Below, in pieces: positions 1 to 6,117 of a stretch of 8,670 nt of DNA (the stretch's first letter is position 1; each line of letters starts with the position of its first letter). Made by a program: the position numbers and the translations under genes. The DNA comes from Methanosarcina sp. (GTDB taxonomy: Archaea; Halobacteriota; Methanosarcinia; Methanosarcinales; Methanosarcinaceae). Under the pieces are notes generated by a model. That model had not been told where the DNA came from and made no database searches. It worked only from the letters and a program-made list of their open reading frames with translations. The DNA lies in assembly GCA_013330315.1 (NCBI GenBank), contig DUIO01000301.1, positions 1-8,670 of the forward strand, written 5' to 3'.

Positions 1-755
1 GCAGTCCAGCCCACGGGCACTATATCAATCATAGCATAACTGGCGCCAAGGTCCTTAAGGACATTCATGCGGCGGATCATTTCCTTACAGGTCGGGGCAG
101 TAACATTGCAGAGGTACATCTTTTTTTCCCCGGTCTCGGCCTCTGCCTTTCCTGCGAGTTTCAGTGTAAGTTCGGCTCTCTTTTCAAAGCTGTTAAATTT
201 CTGGTCAGTCAGGTTTTCGTCATCCTTAACAAGATCGCAGCCCCCAGCAAAAGAATTGTAAGCAACCTCAGCATGCTTTTCCGAATTCAGGCCGACTTTC
301 GGCTTGACAATGGTTCCTATCAGAGGCCTGTCCTGCACACCTACAAGTTCCCTGATCCCTGGCAGCCCGAAGTTAGGACCCCTGAACGAACTGAGAACTG
401 ACTTTGGAAAAGCGATATCCTGCAGCCTGAGGTTGTCAACTATTTTCATACTCAGGATATTTCCTGCGACAGCACTGAGGATCTGGGGAACGGACCCCAG
501 TTCAAAGAGGTCTTCCGAATAAGCAACCCTTACGGTCTGTGCTTTTTCGTTTGCATAGAAAACATGAGGTTTCAGTTTTTCTGCAAGTTCGGGACTCAGC
601 GTAGCAATCTCAGTCCAGGAGTCTATAGAACTTTCCCCTGCCATGTGAGTGGCAGCTTCCTCAAAATTTATCCCTGCTGATGGTTCTATGTGGAATTCAC
701 AGATCAAATCCGTATCCTTAGGGCTGTAGCCTATGTCTATGTAGTCCCTGCGCAT
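1..755 (-). CDS. rbcL: Ribulose-1,5-bisphosphate carboxylase/oxygenase large subunit, archaeal form III (3'-truncated by window edge)
   Basis: RuBisCO adds CO2 to ribulose-1,5-bisphosphate to give two 3-phosphoglycerates. Archaeal form III enzymes are cytoplasmic and are known to act in nucleotide (AMP) salvage or related sugar-phosphate routes rather than a classical Calvin cycle. The window holds the first 251 codons of a protein that usually has about 430. Visible motifs are ESS at residues 41-43, GN at 98-99 (active-site Asn), GTIVKPKVGL at 147-156 with the catalytic Lys151, and GGCDLVKDDE at 171-180. In the last, Lys177 is the carbamylated lysine and Asp179 and Glu180 are the Mg ligands. 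The start is ATG at 755-753, with GGAG at 767-764 spaced 8 nt upstream; the ATG at 769 is out of frame. Loop 6 and the C-terminal barrel lie outside. Residues 44-46 (Ile-Asp-Ser) differ from the usual Thr-Gly-Thr of plant enzymes. Family assignment is very secure; form III rests on the archaeal context and remembered resemblance to Methanosarcina RbcL. Confidence 0.96.
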   Translation of the reverse strand, partial: MRRDYIDIGYSPKDTDLICEFHIEPSAGINFEEAATHMAGESSIDSWTEIATLSPELAEKLKPHVFYANEKAQTVRVAYSEDLFELGSVPQILSAVAGNILSMKIVDNLRLQDIAFPKSVLSSFRGPNFGLPGIRELVGVQDRPLIGTIVKPKVGLNSEKHAEVAYNSFAGGCDLVKDDENLTDQKFNSFEKRAELTLKLAGKAEAETGEKKMYLCNVTAPTCKEMIRRMNVLKDLGASYAMIDIVPVGWT

Positions 756-763
756 GTTGTTTT

Positions 764-767
764 CTCC
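764..767 (-). promoter_or_regulatory. rbcL ribosome binding site (GGAG)
   Basis: GGAG on the minus strand lies 8 nt before the ATG at 755. It decides between that start and the out-of-frame ATG at 769, and it shows that the rbcL message carries a leader. Confidence 0.7.
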
Positions 768-936
768 ATAATATAAACCATTTTAGAACAAAATTAAGTA
801 GAAATCAAGTAAATAAAAATAATTGTCTTCGTTGAAGGAAGTAACGGAACATTAATAAAAATTTGTTTTCTGGCATTAATGAAATCTTAACTGGAAATTA
901 ATTAAAAGCAAAAAAACAAAAACAGAAATTCAGCCA

Positions 937-944
937 TTTTATAT
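937..944 (-). promoter_or_regulatory. Candidate TATA box for rbcL (ATATAAAA)
   Basis: The minus strand reads ATATAAAA here, the best TATA-like octamer in the spacer upstream of rbcL. A start of transcription about 25 nt downstream would give a leader of roughly 155-160 nt; long leaders are known in Methanosarcina. The spacer is so AT-rich that other boxes are possible, for instance T-rich segments near 812-824 or 852-862. There is no clear BRE, and the element directly abuts the purine tract that may end the upstream gene's transcript. This is inference from motif and position only. Confidence 0.3.
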
Positions 945-1078
945 GAAAAAAGAAGGAAGGAGAAAAAAAATAAAGAAAAAGAAAAAAGATAGGAGGAAAA
1001 AGGAAAGGAAAAAAAGAGAAAAAGGAAATAAAGATAGGAAAAAAAGGAGAAGAAAAAAAGAGAAATAAAAAGAGAAAA
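945..1078 (-). terminator. Purine-only tract (plus strand); U-rich terminator region of the HyuA-like gene
   Basis: Of 134 plus-strand bases only five are pyrimidines, all T (971, 990, 1029, 1035, 1066). No C occurs from 936 to 1087. In the minus-strand transcript this is a long U/C tract with many runs of 4-8 U, starting about 37 nt after the stop of the HyuA-like gene. Archaeal transcription is known to end at oligo-U stretches, often without a hairpin, and none is evident here. I therefore read it as the 3' termination zone of that gene. It is far longer than termination needs, so it may also be a simple low-complexity expansion. Confidence 0.5.
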
Positions 1079-1115
1079 TATATTTTTCAGAGAGCCAAAT
1101 TTTTTCCATAGGCAT

Positions 1116-3074
1116 TTATTGCTCTAATTTCAAGGGATTTCCAATCCCAAGACCCATCAGTCGGGTTTCCTTCTGGGCTCCGAAACCCGGATCAAAATCC
1201 TTTCTTTCAAGATCAAAACGGATCTGCTCCTTTTGAAGCCCGTATTCGTCCATATGGTCGAAGATCAGTTTTTCTATAAGCTCCAGCCCGTAGTCCACAG
1301 CCTCATGGTAATTGTCCGCAACTTTGCGCTCTAATTCAGAGAACACATGGTACTGCTCTGTCCCCGCACCGGCAGGTCTGATCAGAATCTCACTCCTCTT
1401 GATAATATTACCAGCCAGTGCGCCTGCGGCGTTACCTACTTCGTAAAATTTCGGAATGCGGATATCCGCATCGATAAATTCTTTGAGCTCGGGGACATAA
1501 GCCCTGACAGGGGCCCCTATCATTACTACGGGGATATTGATTTTGAATTTTGTAAACCGCGAAACTGCCAGAAGCTTCTCAAGTTCTTCCTGTTTGAGAT
1601 CTTTTGCAAAGAATGCCAGCAGGTCAAGAGCAATGTTTTTTGCAAAATTTCTTTTAATTTCCCTGGAAAAGCTTTCTGGATCCAGCCCGAGATAGCTGCC
1701 CAGAAGTTCGGCTCCAAGCATCGAAGCAGTGCTATCCCATGCCTCATATTCTCCAAGCACGTGTAAGGCATCGGTAGGTGTAAAACCTATGTGATAGATG
1801 CAGCGTTTCTGGACCAGGGAACGAAGAGCCTTTACAAACTGCAGGGGGTGTTTTTCAATTGCTTTTGCAATTTCGGATACAGATAAAGGTTCGTACCCTA
1901 TGGCATTGAGGACATGGCGTTCATAATTTTCCAGTTCAAATTCAATAGAGTAATTAAGGGTCTGTGTATCGTCATCAGACTCGGGATTTCCACTTCTGAC
2001 GAAGAAACTCGCCGGCTGGAAGATATCGTCCATTACCCTGTCAGAAACTTTTTCAGCTTTCCTCAACCTGTCCTTCAGGGAAGGATAGCCCGAGGCTGCA
2101 AGGCAGAGAGGAATAACCCTGTTCGGACCGATATAGGGTTTTCTCCGTACCCAGACATGGCTGTCCCCTCCCATTGCCGAGGTTCTTATTTTTACTGCCC
2201 TTACCATGGTTTTCCAGTTTCCCACTATAGCCCCGTTTTCACTGATCTCCGGAACCCCGTCCTCAATCAGGGCAATATCCGTGCTCGTGCCCCCGATATC
2301 CACAGCCACGCAGGTCTTCAATCCGCTTATATGAGCAGCCCCTACGAGGCTTGCTGCAGGTCCTGAAAAGATGGATTCGACAGGCTTTTCAAGAGCTTCT
2401 TCTATGCGTGCAAGGGAGCCGTCGCATTTCATAACCATCATCGGGGCTTTGATATTTCTTTTTTCCATTACTGATAAAACAGCCCGGATGAACTGAGAAG
2501 TTATAGGGATAAGACGAGCGTTAAGGACCGCAGTTACTGCCCTTTCATAAGCTCCCAGGCTCAAAGAGAGTTCATGCCCGCAGACTACAGGCTTATCAGT
2601 CATCTGTTCTATCATTTTTTTGGCTGAAAGTTCATGTTCAGGATTCCGCGCGGAAAAGTAAGAAGATACTGCATATGAAAAGAGCCTGCATTCGGTAGCG
2701 TTAATGAATTGTTCCACAGGTTTAAGGTCAAGGCAACTGACTTCATTTCCTTTCGAATCATGACCGCCGTCTATGGAAATTATCTCATGCGCCGGTATAT
2801 CTCCACTTACGGTATAGCCCGCAAGGATTAGACCTGCAGGATGACCTTTGCCTTCCAGAGTGGAATTTGTAGAAAGGGTAGTGGATACCGAAACCAGTTT
2901 TATGTCCTTCAAATACTCCTGATTTAAGCCTGCAACTACATTTTCGATCCCCTCAACCAGATTGGAATGCGTTGTTAATGATTTATTAAAATCAAGGATC
3001 CTGCCTTCTGAAAGGTCCATTAAGACAGCATCTGTGTATGTCCCACCAGTGTCGATTCCTAAGCCTAGTTTCAT
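1116..3074 (-). CDS. Hydantoinase/oxoprolinase (HyuA)-family protein, ASKHA fold, substrate unknown
   Basis: The 652-residue protein belongs to the family of N-methylhydantoinase A, 5-oxoprolinase and the acetone/acetophenone carboxylase subunits. These use ATP to activate a carbonyl or amide group. The N-terminal phosphate loop is GIDTGGTYTDAV at residues 6-17. The second half has CDGS at 217-220, SGPAASLVGAAH at 237-248 and the second loop DIGGTSTDIAL at 259-269. A TPTDALHVLG motif at 432-441 matches the family's TDAnlvLG. A C-terminal Gly/Ala-rich segment (residues 546-555) resembles the closing ASKHA elements. Residues about 310-430 replace the usual PGPACYG region and include a winged-helix-like stretch. 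No HyuB partner is present. The start is fixed by the phosphate loop beginning at residue 6; no Shine-Dalgarno is visible. It stands alone, 358 nt from mrpG and 360 nt from rbcL. Its reaction cannot be deduced, and a regulatory or sensor role is possible. Confidence 0.88.
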   Translation of the reverse strand: MKLGLGIDTGGTYTDAVLMDLSEGRILDFNKSLTTHSNLVEGIENVVAGLNQEYLKDIKLVSVSTTLSTNSTLEGKGHPAGLILAGYTVSGDIPAHEIISIDGGHDSKGNEVSCLDLKPVEQFINATECRLFSYAVSSYFSARNPEHELSAKKMIEQMTDKPVVCGHELSLSLGAYERAVTAVLNARLIPITSQFIRAVLSVMEKRNIKAPMMVMKCDGSLARIEEALEKPVESIFSGPAASLVGAAHISGLKTCVAVDIGGTSTDIALIEDGVPEISENGAIVGNWKTMVRAVKIRTSAMGGDSHVWVRRKPYIGPNRVIPLCLAASGYPSLKDRLRKAEKVSDRVMDDIFQPASFFVRSGNPESDDDTQTLNYSIEFELENYERHVLNAIGYEPLSVSEIAKAIEKHPLQFVKALRSLVQKRCIYHIGFTPTDALHVLGEYEAWDSTASMLGAELLGSYLGLDPESFSREIKRNFAKNIALDLLAFFAKDLKQEELEKLLAVSRFTKFKINIPVVMIGAPVRAYVPELKEFIDADIRIPKFYEVGNAAGALAGNIIKRSEILIRPAGAGTEQYHVFSELERKVADNYHEAVDYGLELIEKLIFDHMDEYGLQKEQIRFDLERKDFDPGFGAQKETRLMGLGIGNPLKLEQ

Positions 3075-3095
3075 AGTTGATAATTTACTTTAAAA

Positions 3096-3102
3096 AAATA
3101 TA
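3096..3102 (-). promoter_or_regulatory. TATA box of the HyuA-like gene; predicted leaderless start
   Basis: The minus strand reads TATATTT followed by more T. The box centre is about 25 nt before the ATG at 3074. Archaeal TATA boxes are centred about 26-27 nt before the transcription start, so transcription should begin at or within a few bases of the ATG. The intervening bases contain no Shine-Dalgarno match, which agrees with a leaderless mRNA. Confidence 0.55.
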
Positions 3103-3148
3103 ACATAGCCGATCAGGATTTTGTGGGAGTATAAGTTTTGCAGGAGGG

Positions 3149-3193
3149 TAAAATATTGAGGGGAATGAAATAATTGAGGGGATAAAATATTGA
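3149..3193. repeat. Interlocked short direct repeats upstream of the HyuA-like gene
   Basis: TAAAATATTGA occurs at 3149-3159 and 3183-3193, and ATTGAGGGG at 3155-3163 and 3173-3181. The block lies about 45-95 bp upstream of the predicted TATA box. It could be an operator or activator site or the remains of a small duplication; the sequence does not decide. Confidence 0.45.
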
Positions 3194-3350
3194 AAGAAAG
3201 GACGAGTTCAGGTGACAGAGAAAAGTAATTGAACAGGAAAAGTTAAAAAATTAAATTTGAAATTAGAAACATGAAGAAAAGGGTCGAGTCAAAGATCCAG
3301 AAAATCAAAACTAAAACAATTAAAACCTGAAAATGATCGGAAATCAGGCA

Positions 3351-3386
3351 AAAACAAAAGAATGAGCGTGTTTAGGAAACACACCC
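3351..3386 (-). terminator. Hairpin plus U-rich tract ending the mrp operon
   Basis: On the minus strand GGGTGTGTTT, loop CCT, AAACACGCTC forms a 10-bp stem at 3386-3364 with two G-U pairs, followed by a U-rich run (ATTCTTTTGTTTTT, 3363-3350). The same positions are A-C mismatches on the plus strand, so the full stem exists only in the minus-strand RNA. It begins 47 nt after the mrpG stop codon. Archaeal termination depends chiefly on the U tract; the hairpin may also protect the 3' end. Confidence 0.75.
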
Positions 3387-3432
3387 ATTTGTCTGATTTT
3401 TTTATTTCAACTTTTATTCCGCTATTTCACTT

Positions 3433-3783
3433 TTACTTTCTTCTCTTTCCTGCGTATTCATCCATGCAAGTGCCTTCACAGCATTTAACTCCCATCCTGT
3501 AAGCAGCGCGGGCAATCATGTGTCCCGAGATTGGGGATGTAAGGAGGATGAAAAGTGCAACTGTAAGAGCTTTAATACCCATAGGGCTGGCGCCCTCCTG
3601 AATAATAATGCTCAGAAGAACTCCGAAAGCTCCCAGGGTACCGACCTTGGTAGTTGCGTGCAACCTGTTATAGACATCAGGCAAGCGGAGGAGACCAATC
3701 ATACCCAGAGACAGGAAAAAAATTCCTATCAGGAGACTGACAATACTCAAGATATCTGCGACAAATGCCAGTTCTCCAGCCAT
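3433..3783 (-). CDS. mrpG: Na+/H+ antiporter subunit MrpG (MnhG/PhaG family)
   Basis: Small membrane subunit of the Mrp antiporter, 116 residues, the usual size for the family. Three hydrophobic segments are visible (about 8-33, 46-62, 70-92). The family signature GLLRLPDVYNRLHATTKVGT lies at 30-49, and LTSPISGHMIARAAYR at 81-96. It is the last gene of the operon. Its ATG shares one base with the mrpF stop (TGATG), and GGAGGTG at 3795-3789 is 5 nt upstream, so it is translationally coupled. The hydrophilic tail after residue 96 carries Cys101, Cys102 and Cys106 and ends in a basic GKRRK. This tail is unusual for a short Mrp subunit. Assignment by signature and gene order is firm. Confidence 0.95.
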   Translation of the reverse strand: MAGELAFVADILSIVSLLIGIFFLSLGMIGLLRLPDVYNRLHATTKVGTLGAFGVLLSIIIQEGASPMGIKALTVALFILLTSPISGHMIARAAYRMGVKCCEGTCMDEYAGKRRK

Positions 3784-4058
3784 CAGAGCACCTCCCCTTT
3801 GTCAAGGTACTTTGCTACTATTACAGTCCCTACGAAGGAAATGATCGCAAGAAGCATTGCTACGTCCATCAGGAATATTGAGCTCGCCTGAAAAGCGTAA
3901 AGGGCAAAAATAACACACAGGGCGTTGCCCATGGCATCTTCTGCCGCAATCCTGTCAGCAAGGGTCGGACCGTAGAGCACTCTGTAAATACAGGGAGCTG
4001 TTGCGACGACCAGCACGATTAATGCCAGGAAGTCTGCCTGTTCAAGTGAGATTATCAT
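3783..4058 (-). CDS. mrpF: Na+/H+ antiporter subunit MrpF (MnhF/PhaF family)
   Basis: Integral membrane subunit of 91 residues, with three predicted transmembrane stretches (about 8-27, 43-60, 62-84). The family signature GPTLADRIAAED is at 30-41, with the conserved Asp35-Arg36 pair at the membrane edge, and a second acidic residue, Asp65, is within the membrane. In bacterial Mrp complexes MrpF packs with MrpE and MrpG in the small-subunit module where cation passage is thought to occur. The ATG overlaps the mrpE stop as ATGA, and GGAGG at 4070-4066 is 7 nt upstream. Length and signature are typical. Confidence 0.95.
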   Translation of the reverse strand: MIISLEQADFLALIVLVVATAPCIYRVLYGPTLADRIAAEDAMGNALCVIFALYAFQASSIFLMDVAMLLAIISFVGTVIVAKYLDKGEVL

Positions 4059-4552
4059 TCGAATGCCTCCAGCACATAGCGTTCAAGATCGTCCCTGATA
4101 GAATCACGGATTCCCTGAGGATTGGTTGCATCGATTGAATGGACATAAAGAACGGATTTGTCGTCCGAAATGTCCACGGTCAGAGTACCGGGAGTCAGAG
4201 TGATTGTATTCGCAATACCAGTGATCCCTATATTGGTCTTGGTTCTTATGGGAACCGCGATGATTCCGGGCTTGATGTCAATTTTGGGGCTAAGAACGAT
4301 CTTTGCGACAACAATGTTGGCTTTTATAATTTCTTTGATGAGTACATAGAAGTACTTGACTTTCTTCGGGATTTTTGCTATCCAGTCCCCTGTCGGGTGT
4401 ACTACTTCATCGAGCCTGTAGAGTTTACTGAAGGGCTCTACAACCAGCATCCCGAAGATGAGGCCGAGAAACAGACTGCCGATGGTTACATACCCACTGA
4501 CCAGACACCAGACAACCGGGAGTGCCATGTAAGTAATCAAACGACGCTTCAT
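4055..4552 (-). CDS. mrpE: Na+/H+ antiporter subunit MrpE (MnhE/PhaE family)
   Basis: Mrp subunit of 165 residues, close to the bacterial norm. Two hydrophobic stretches near the N-terminus (about 7-39) are followed by an amphipathic region (about 62-90) and a soluble cytoplasmic domain. The family signature ANTITLTPGTLTVDI is at 114-128, and the LYVHSID segment at 135-141 matches the typical end of the domain. The ATG overlaps the mrpD stop as ATGA, with GAGG at 4564-4561 spaced 8 nt upstream. The soluble domain distinguishes it from the other small subunits. Nothing suggests damage. Confidence 0.95.
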   Translation of the reverse strand: MKRRLITYMALPVVWCLVSGYVTIGSLFLGLIFGMLVVEPFSKLYRLDEVVHPTGDWIAKIPKKVKYFYVLIKEIIKANIVVAKIVLSPKIDIKPGIIAVPIRTKTNIGITGIANTITLTPGTLTVDISDDKSVLYVHSIDATNPQGIRDSIRDDLERYVLEAFE

Positions 4553-6117
4553 CTAATCACCCTCACTAATACTGCATCAATATATGGCTGCGGATCAGTG
4601 ATCTGTATCGCTATCGTCTGTGCAATCTCAAGTACCGGGTTGCCGAATAGACCGAGGACAAACACAAGAGCTGCCAATATCATGATCGGACCTACAATCA
4701 ATATTGACAGTTTGTGGTGAGAATACTCCCCATACTGCGGATCTCTCTCTCCCCAGAACATAAGCATCCATCCTCTGAACATATAGAAGAGAGTAAAGAC
4801 TGCAAATAATAACGCAATCGCTATAGGCAGATAGAATGCCGACCTGAGTCCTGCATCGAAGAGAGAGAATTTACCAATAAATCCACCCATCGGAGGTACT
4901 CCACCAATGGACATGGCTCCTACAAGGAAAGAGAAAGCCATCAAGGGGTTGCTATTGATCATGCCTCCCATCTTACGCATATCCCTGGTTTCCGCATGGT
5001 GAATAATTCCACCTGAGGTAAGGAACAACATGCTCTTGGCAATAGCGTGGTTTACCATATAAACAAAGGATGCCGCAACGATTAAAGTCCCGCCTGCGAT
5101 TTCACCTGCTTCAAGTGCAATAGCTCCCATTCCGAAACCCAGGAAAACATAGCCTATCTGGGATACACTGGAATAAGCTAACAAACGTTTAACATCGTTC
5201 TGTCCTATCGCAGCTGTAGCTCCAAGACCTATAGTGATCAGAGCGAGCAGTAAAATGATTGGTCCATACACTCCTTTGAGAGGTGAAAAGATCACAAAAA
5301 GGATCCTGAGTATACCATAGGCTCCGATTTTGATAATTACACCGCTGAGCATCGCACTGATCGGAGAGGGTGCCGTAGGGTGAACATCCGGAAGCCAGTA
5401 GTGCAGAGGAAAGACTGCTGCTTTTCCAGCGAATACGATAATGAAGAGTAAACCGATGGCATACATATGCCAGGGCATTGTACCCGCTTCTGCAAGAATC
5501 CTGACTTTAAGTGCAATGTCAGCCATGTTCAGAGAACCAACGGATGCATACAGTGATGTAACCGCAATAAGCATCGCATTTGAACCGAGCATGTTCAGGA
5601 CAATGTACTTCATAGTAGCTTCCATCTTATCCGAGATCTTTGTAACCTTTGAAGTTTCATTTGCAACAATTAAAGCTCCTGAAGAGAGAAGCATGATCTC
5701 GAAGAAGACAAACAGATTGAAAATATCACCTGTCAGGAAGATTCCATTAATGCCTGCAAGCATCAGATTATACAGGGAATGATAGGTCAGATTAAGGGAT
5801 TTACTCTCTATGTAATTGTAGGAATAAATCAGACCCATACAGCCTATAAGGCAGCTCAGGACAACCATACTTGAACTTAAAAGATCGGCTACAAGCACGA
5901 TTCCATACTTTCCGAACTCACCTACCTCATATACTATGATTCCATCGTTCCAGACTGTATAGATAAGTAGCCCGCTTAAAGCCAGAAGCCCGATGCTTAC
6001 TATTATATCAAGAGCTTTCTGGAACCCAGGGTAACTCTTGCTTATGATGGTAGCAGGAGCCATTAACAGAGGTATTGCGATCAGGAACATGGGCAGATGT
6101 TGCATTAAAAAGCTCAT
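4549..6117 (-). CDS. mrpD: Na+/H+ antiporter subunit MrpD (complex I NuoM/NuoN-like)
   Basis: Proton-translocating antiporter-like subunit, homologous to NuoL/M/N of respiratory complex I, with about 14 membrane segments. Counted from the start chosen here (522 residues), the conserved intramembrane charges are visible: Glu140 in FFEIMLL, Lys232 in FAGKAAVFPLHYWLPDVHP, Lys263 in GVIIKIGAYG, and Lys416 in the GGVPPMGGFIGKFS stretch. KRLLAYSSVSQIGY is at 310-323. A longer frame begins at ATG 6123, but GGAGGT at 6130-6125 is only 1 nt from that codon and 7 nt from ATG 6117. ATG 6117 also gives an ATGA overlap with the mrpC stop, as at most other junctions. The length agrees with bacterial MrpD (about 490-500). 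It lacks the C-terminal extension that marks MrpA. Confidence 0.96.
   Translation of the reverse strand: MSFLMQHLPMFLIAIPLLMAPATIISKSYPGFQKALDIIVSIGLLALSGLLIYTVWNDGIIVYEVGEFGKYGIVLVADLLSSSMVVLSCLIGCMGLIYSYNYIESKSLNLTYHSLYNLMLAGINGIFLTGDIFNLFVFFEIMLLSSGALIVANETSKVTKISDKMEATMKYIVLNMLGSNAMLIAVTSLYASVGSLNMADIALKVRILAEAGTMPWHMYAIGLLFIIVFAGKAAVFPLHYWLPDVHPTAPSPISAMLSGVIIKIGAYGILRILFVIFSPLKGVYGPIILLLALITIGLGATAAIGQNDVKRLLAYSSVSQIGYVFLGFGMGAIALEAGEIAGGTLIVAASFVYMVNHAIAKSMLFLTSGGIIHHAETRDMRKMGGMINSNPLMAFSFLVGAMSIGGVPPMGGFIGKFSLFDAGLRSAFYLPIAIALLFAVFTLFYMFRGWMLMFWGERDPQYGEYSHHKLSILIVGPIMILAALVFVLGLFGNPVLEIAQTIAIQITDPQPYIDAVLVRVIR

Larger units (their letters stand above)
756..944 (-). other. AT-rich leader/spacer upstream of rbcL
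   Basis: About 190 nt with no supportable reading frame. It probably holds the rbcL promoter and 5' leader. Features seen are a candidate TATA box at the far end, an 8-bp palindrome CATTAATG at 874-881, and a related CATTAATAAAAAT at 850-862. The two copies of CATTAAT start 24 bp apart. No riboswitch-like fold could be recognised by eye. Confidence 0.5.
3075..3432 (-). other. Spacer between mrpG and the HyuA-like gene
   Basis: 358 nt without a supportable gene. In the direction of transcription it contains the mrp terminator hairpin (3386-3364), a weaker CCTGA/TCAGG pairing at 3326-3348 followed by more U-rich sequence, an AT-rich stretch, the direct repeats at 3149-3193 and the TATA box of the next gene. 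The weaker pairing may be a backup termination element. Confidence 0.6.

Noticed and set aside
770..778. TTTATATTA on the minus strand as an rbcL TATA box
   Set aside because: It lies about 20 nt from the ATG, so transcription would start inside the gene. A leader with GGAG is clearly present.
943..1068. A 41-codon plus-strand frame coding almost only Lys, Arg and Glu
   Set aside because: It is an effect of the purine-only tract, which can hardly contain stop codons. There is no Shine-Dalgarno and the product is low complexity.
1347..2366. Long plus-strand frames across the HyuA-like gene (1347-1766, 1914-2366)
   Set aside because: They lie antisense to a well-supported gene. They have no recognisable domains.
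1..3074. A functional rbcL-HyuA operon as a new carbon-fixation module
   Set aside because: The genes are co-directional but separated by 360 nt with a U-rich termination zone and separate promoter signals. Nothing in the sequence shows a shared role.
3149..3193. Direct repeats considered as a small CRISPR array
   Set aside because: The units are 9-11 bp, only two copies each, interlocked, and with no regular spacers or cas genes.
4139..4720. A 193-codon plus-strand frame opposite mrpE and mrpD
   Set aside because: It has no family signature and spans a real gene junction on the other strand. It is a shadow frame.
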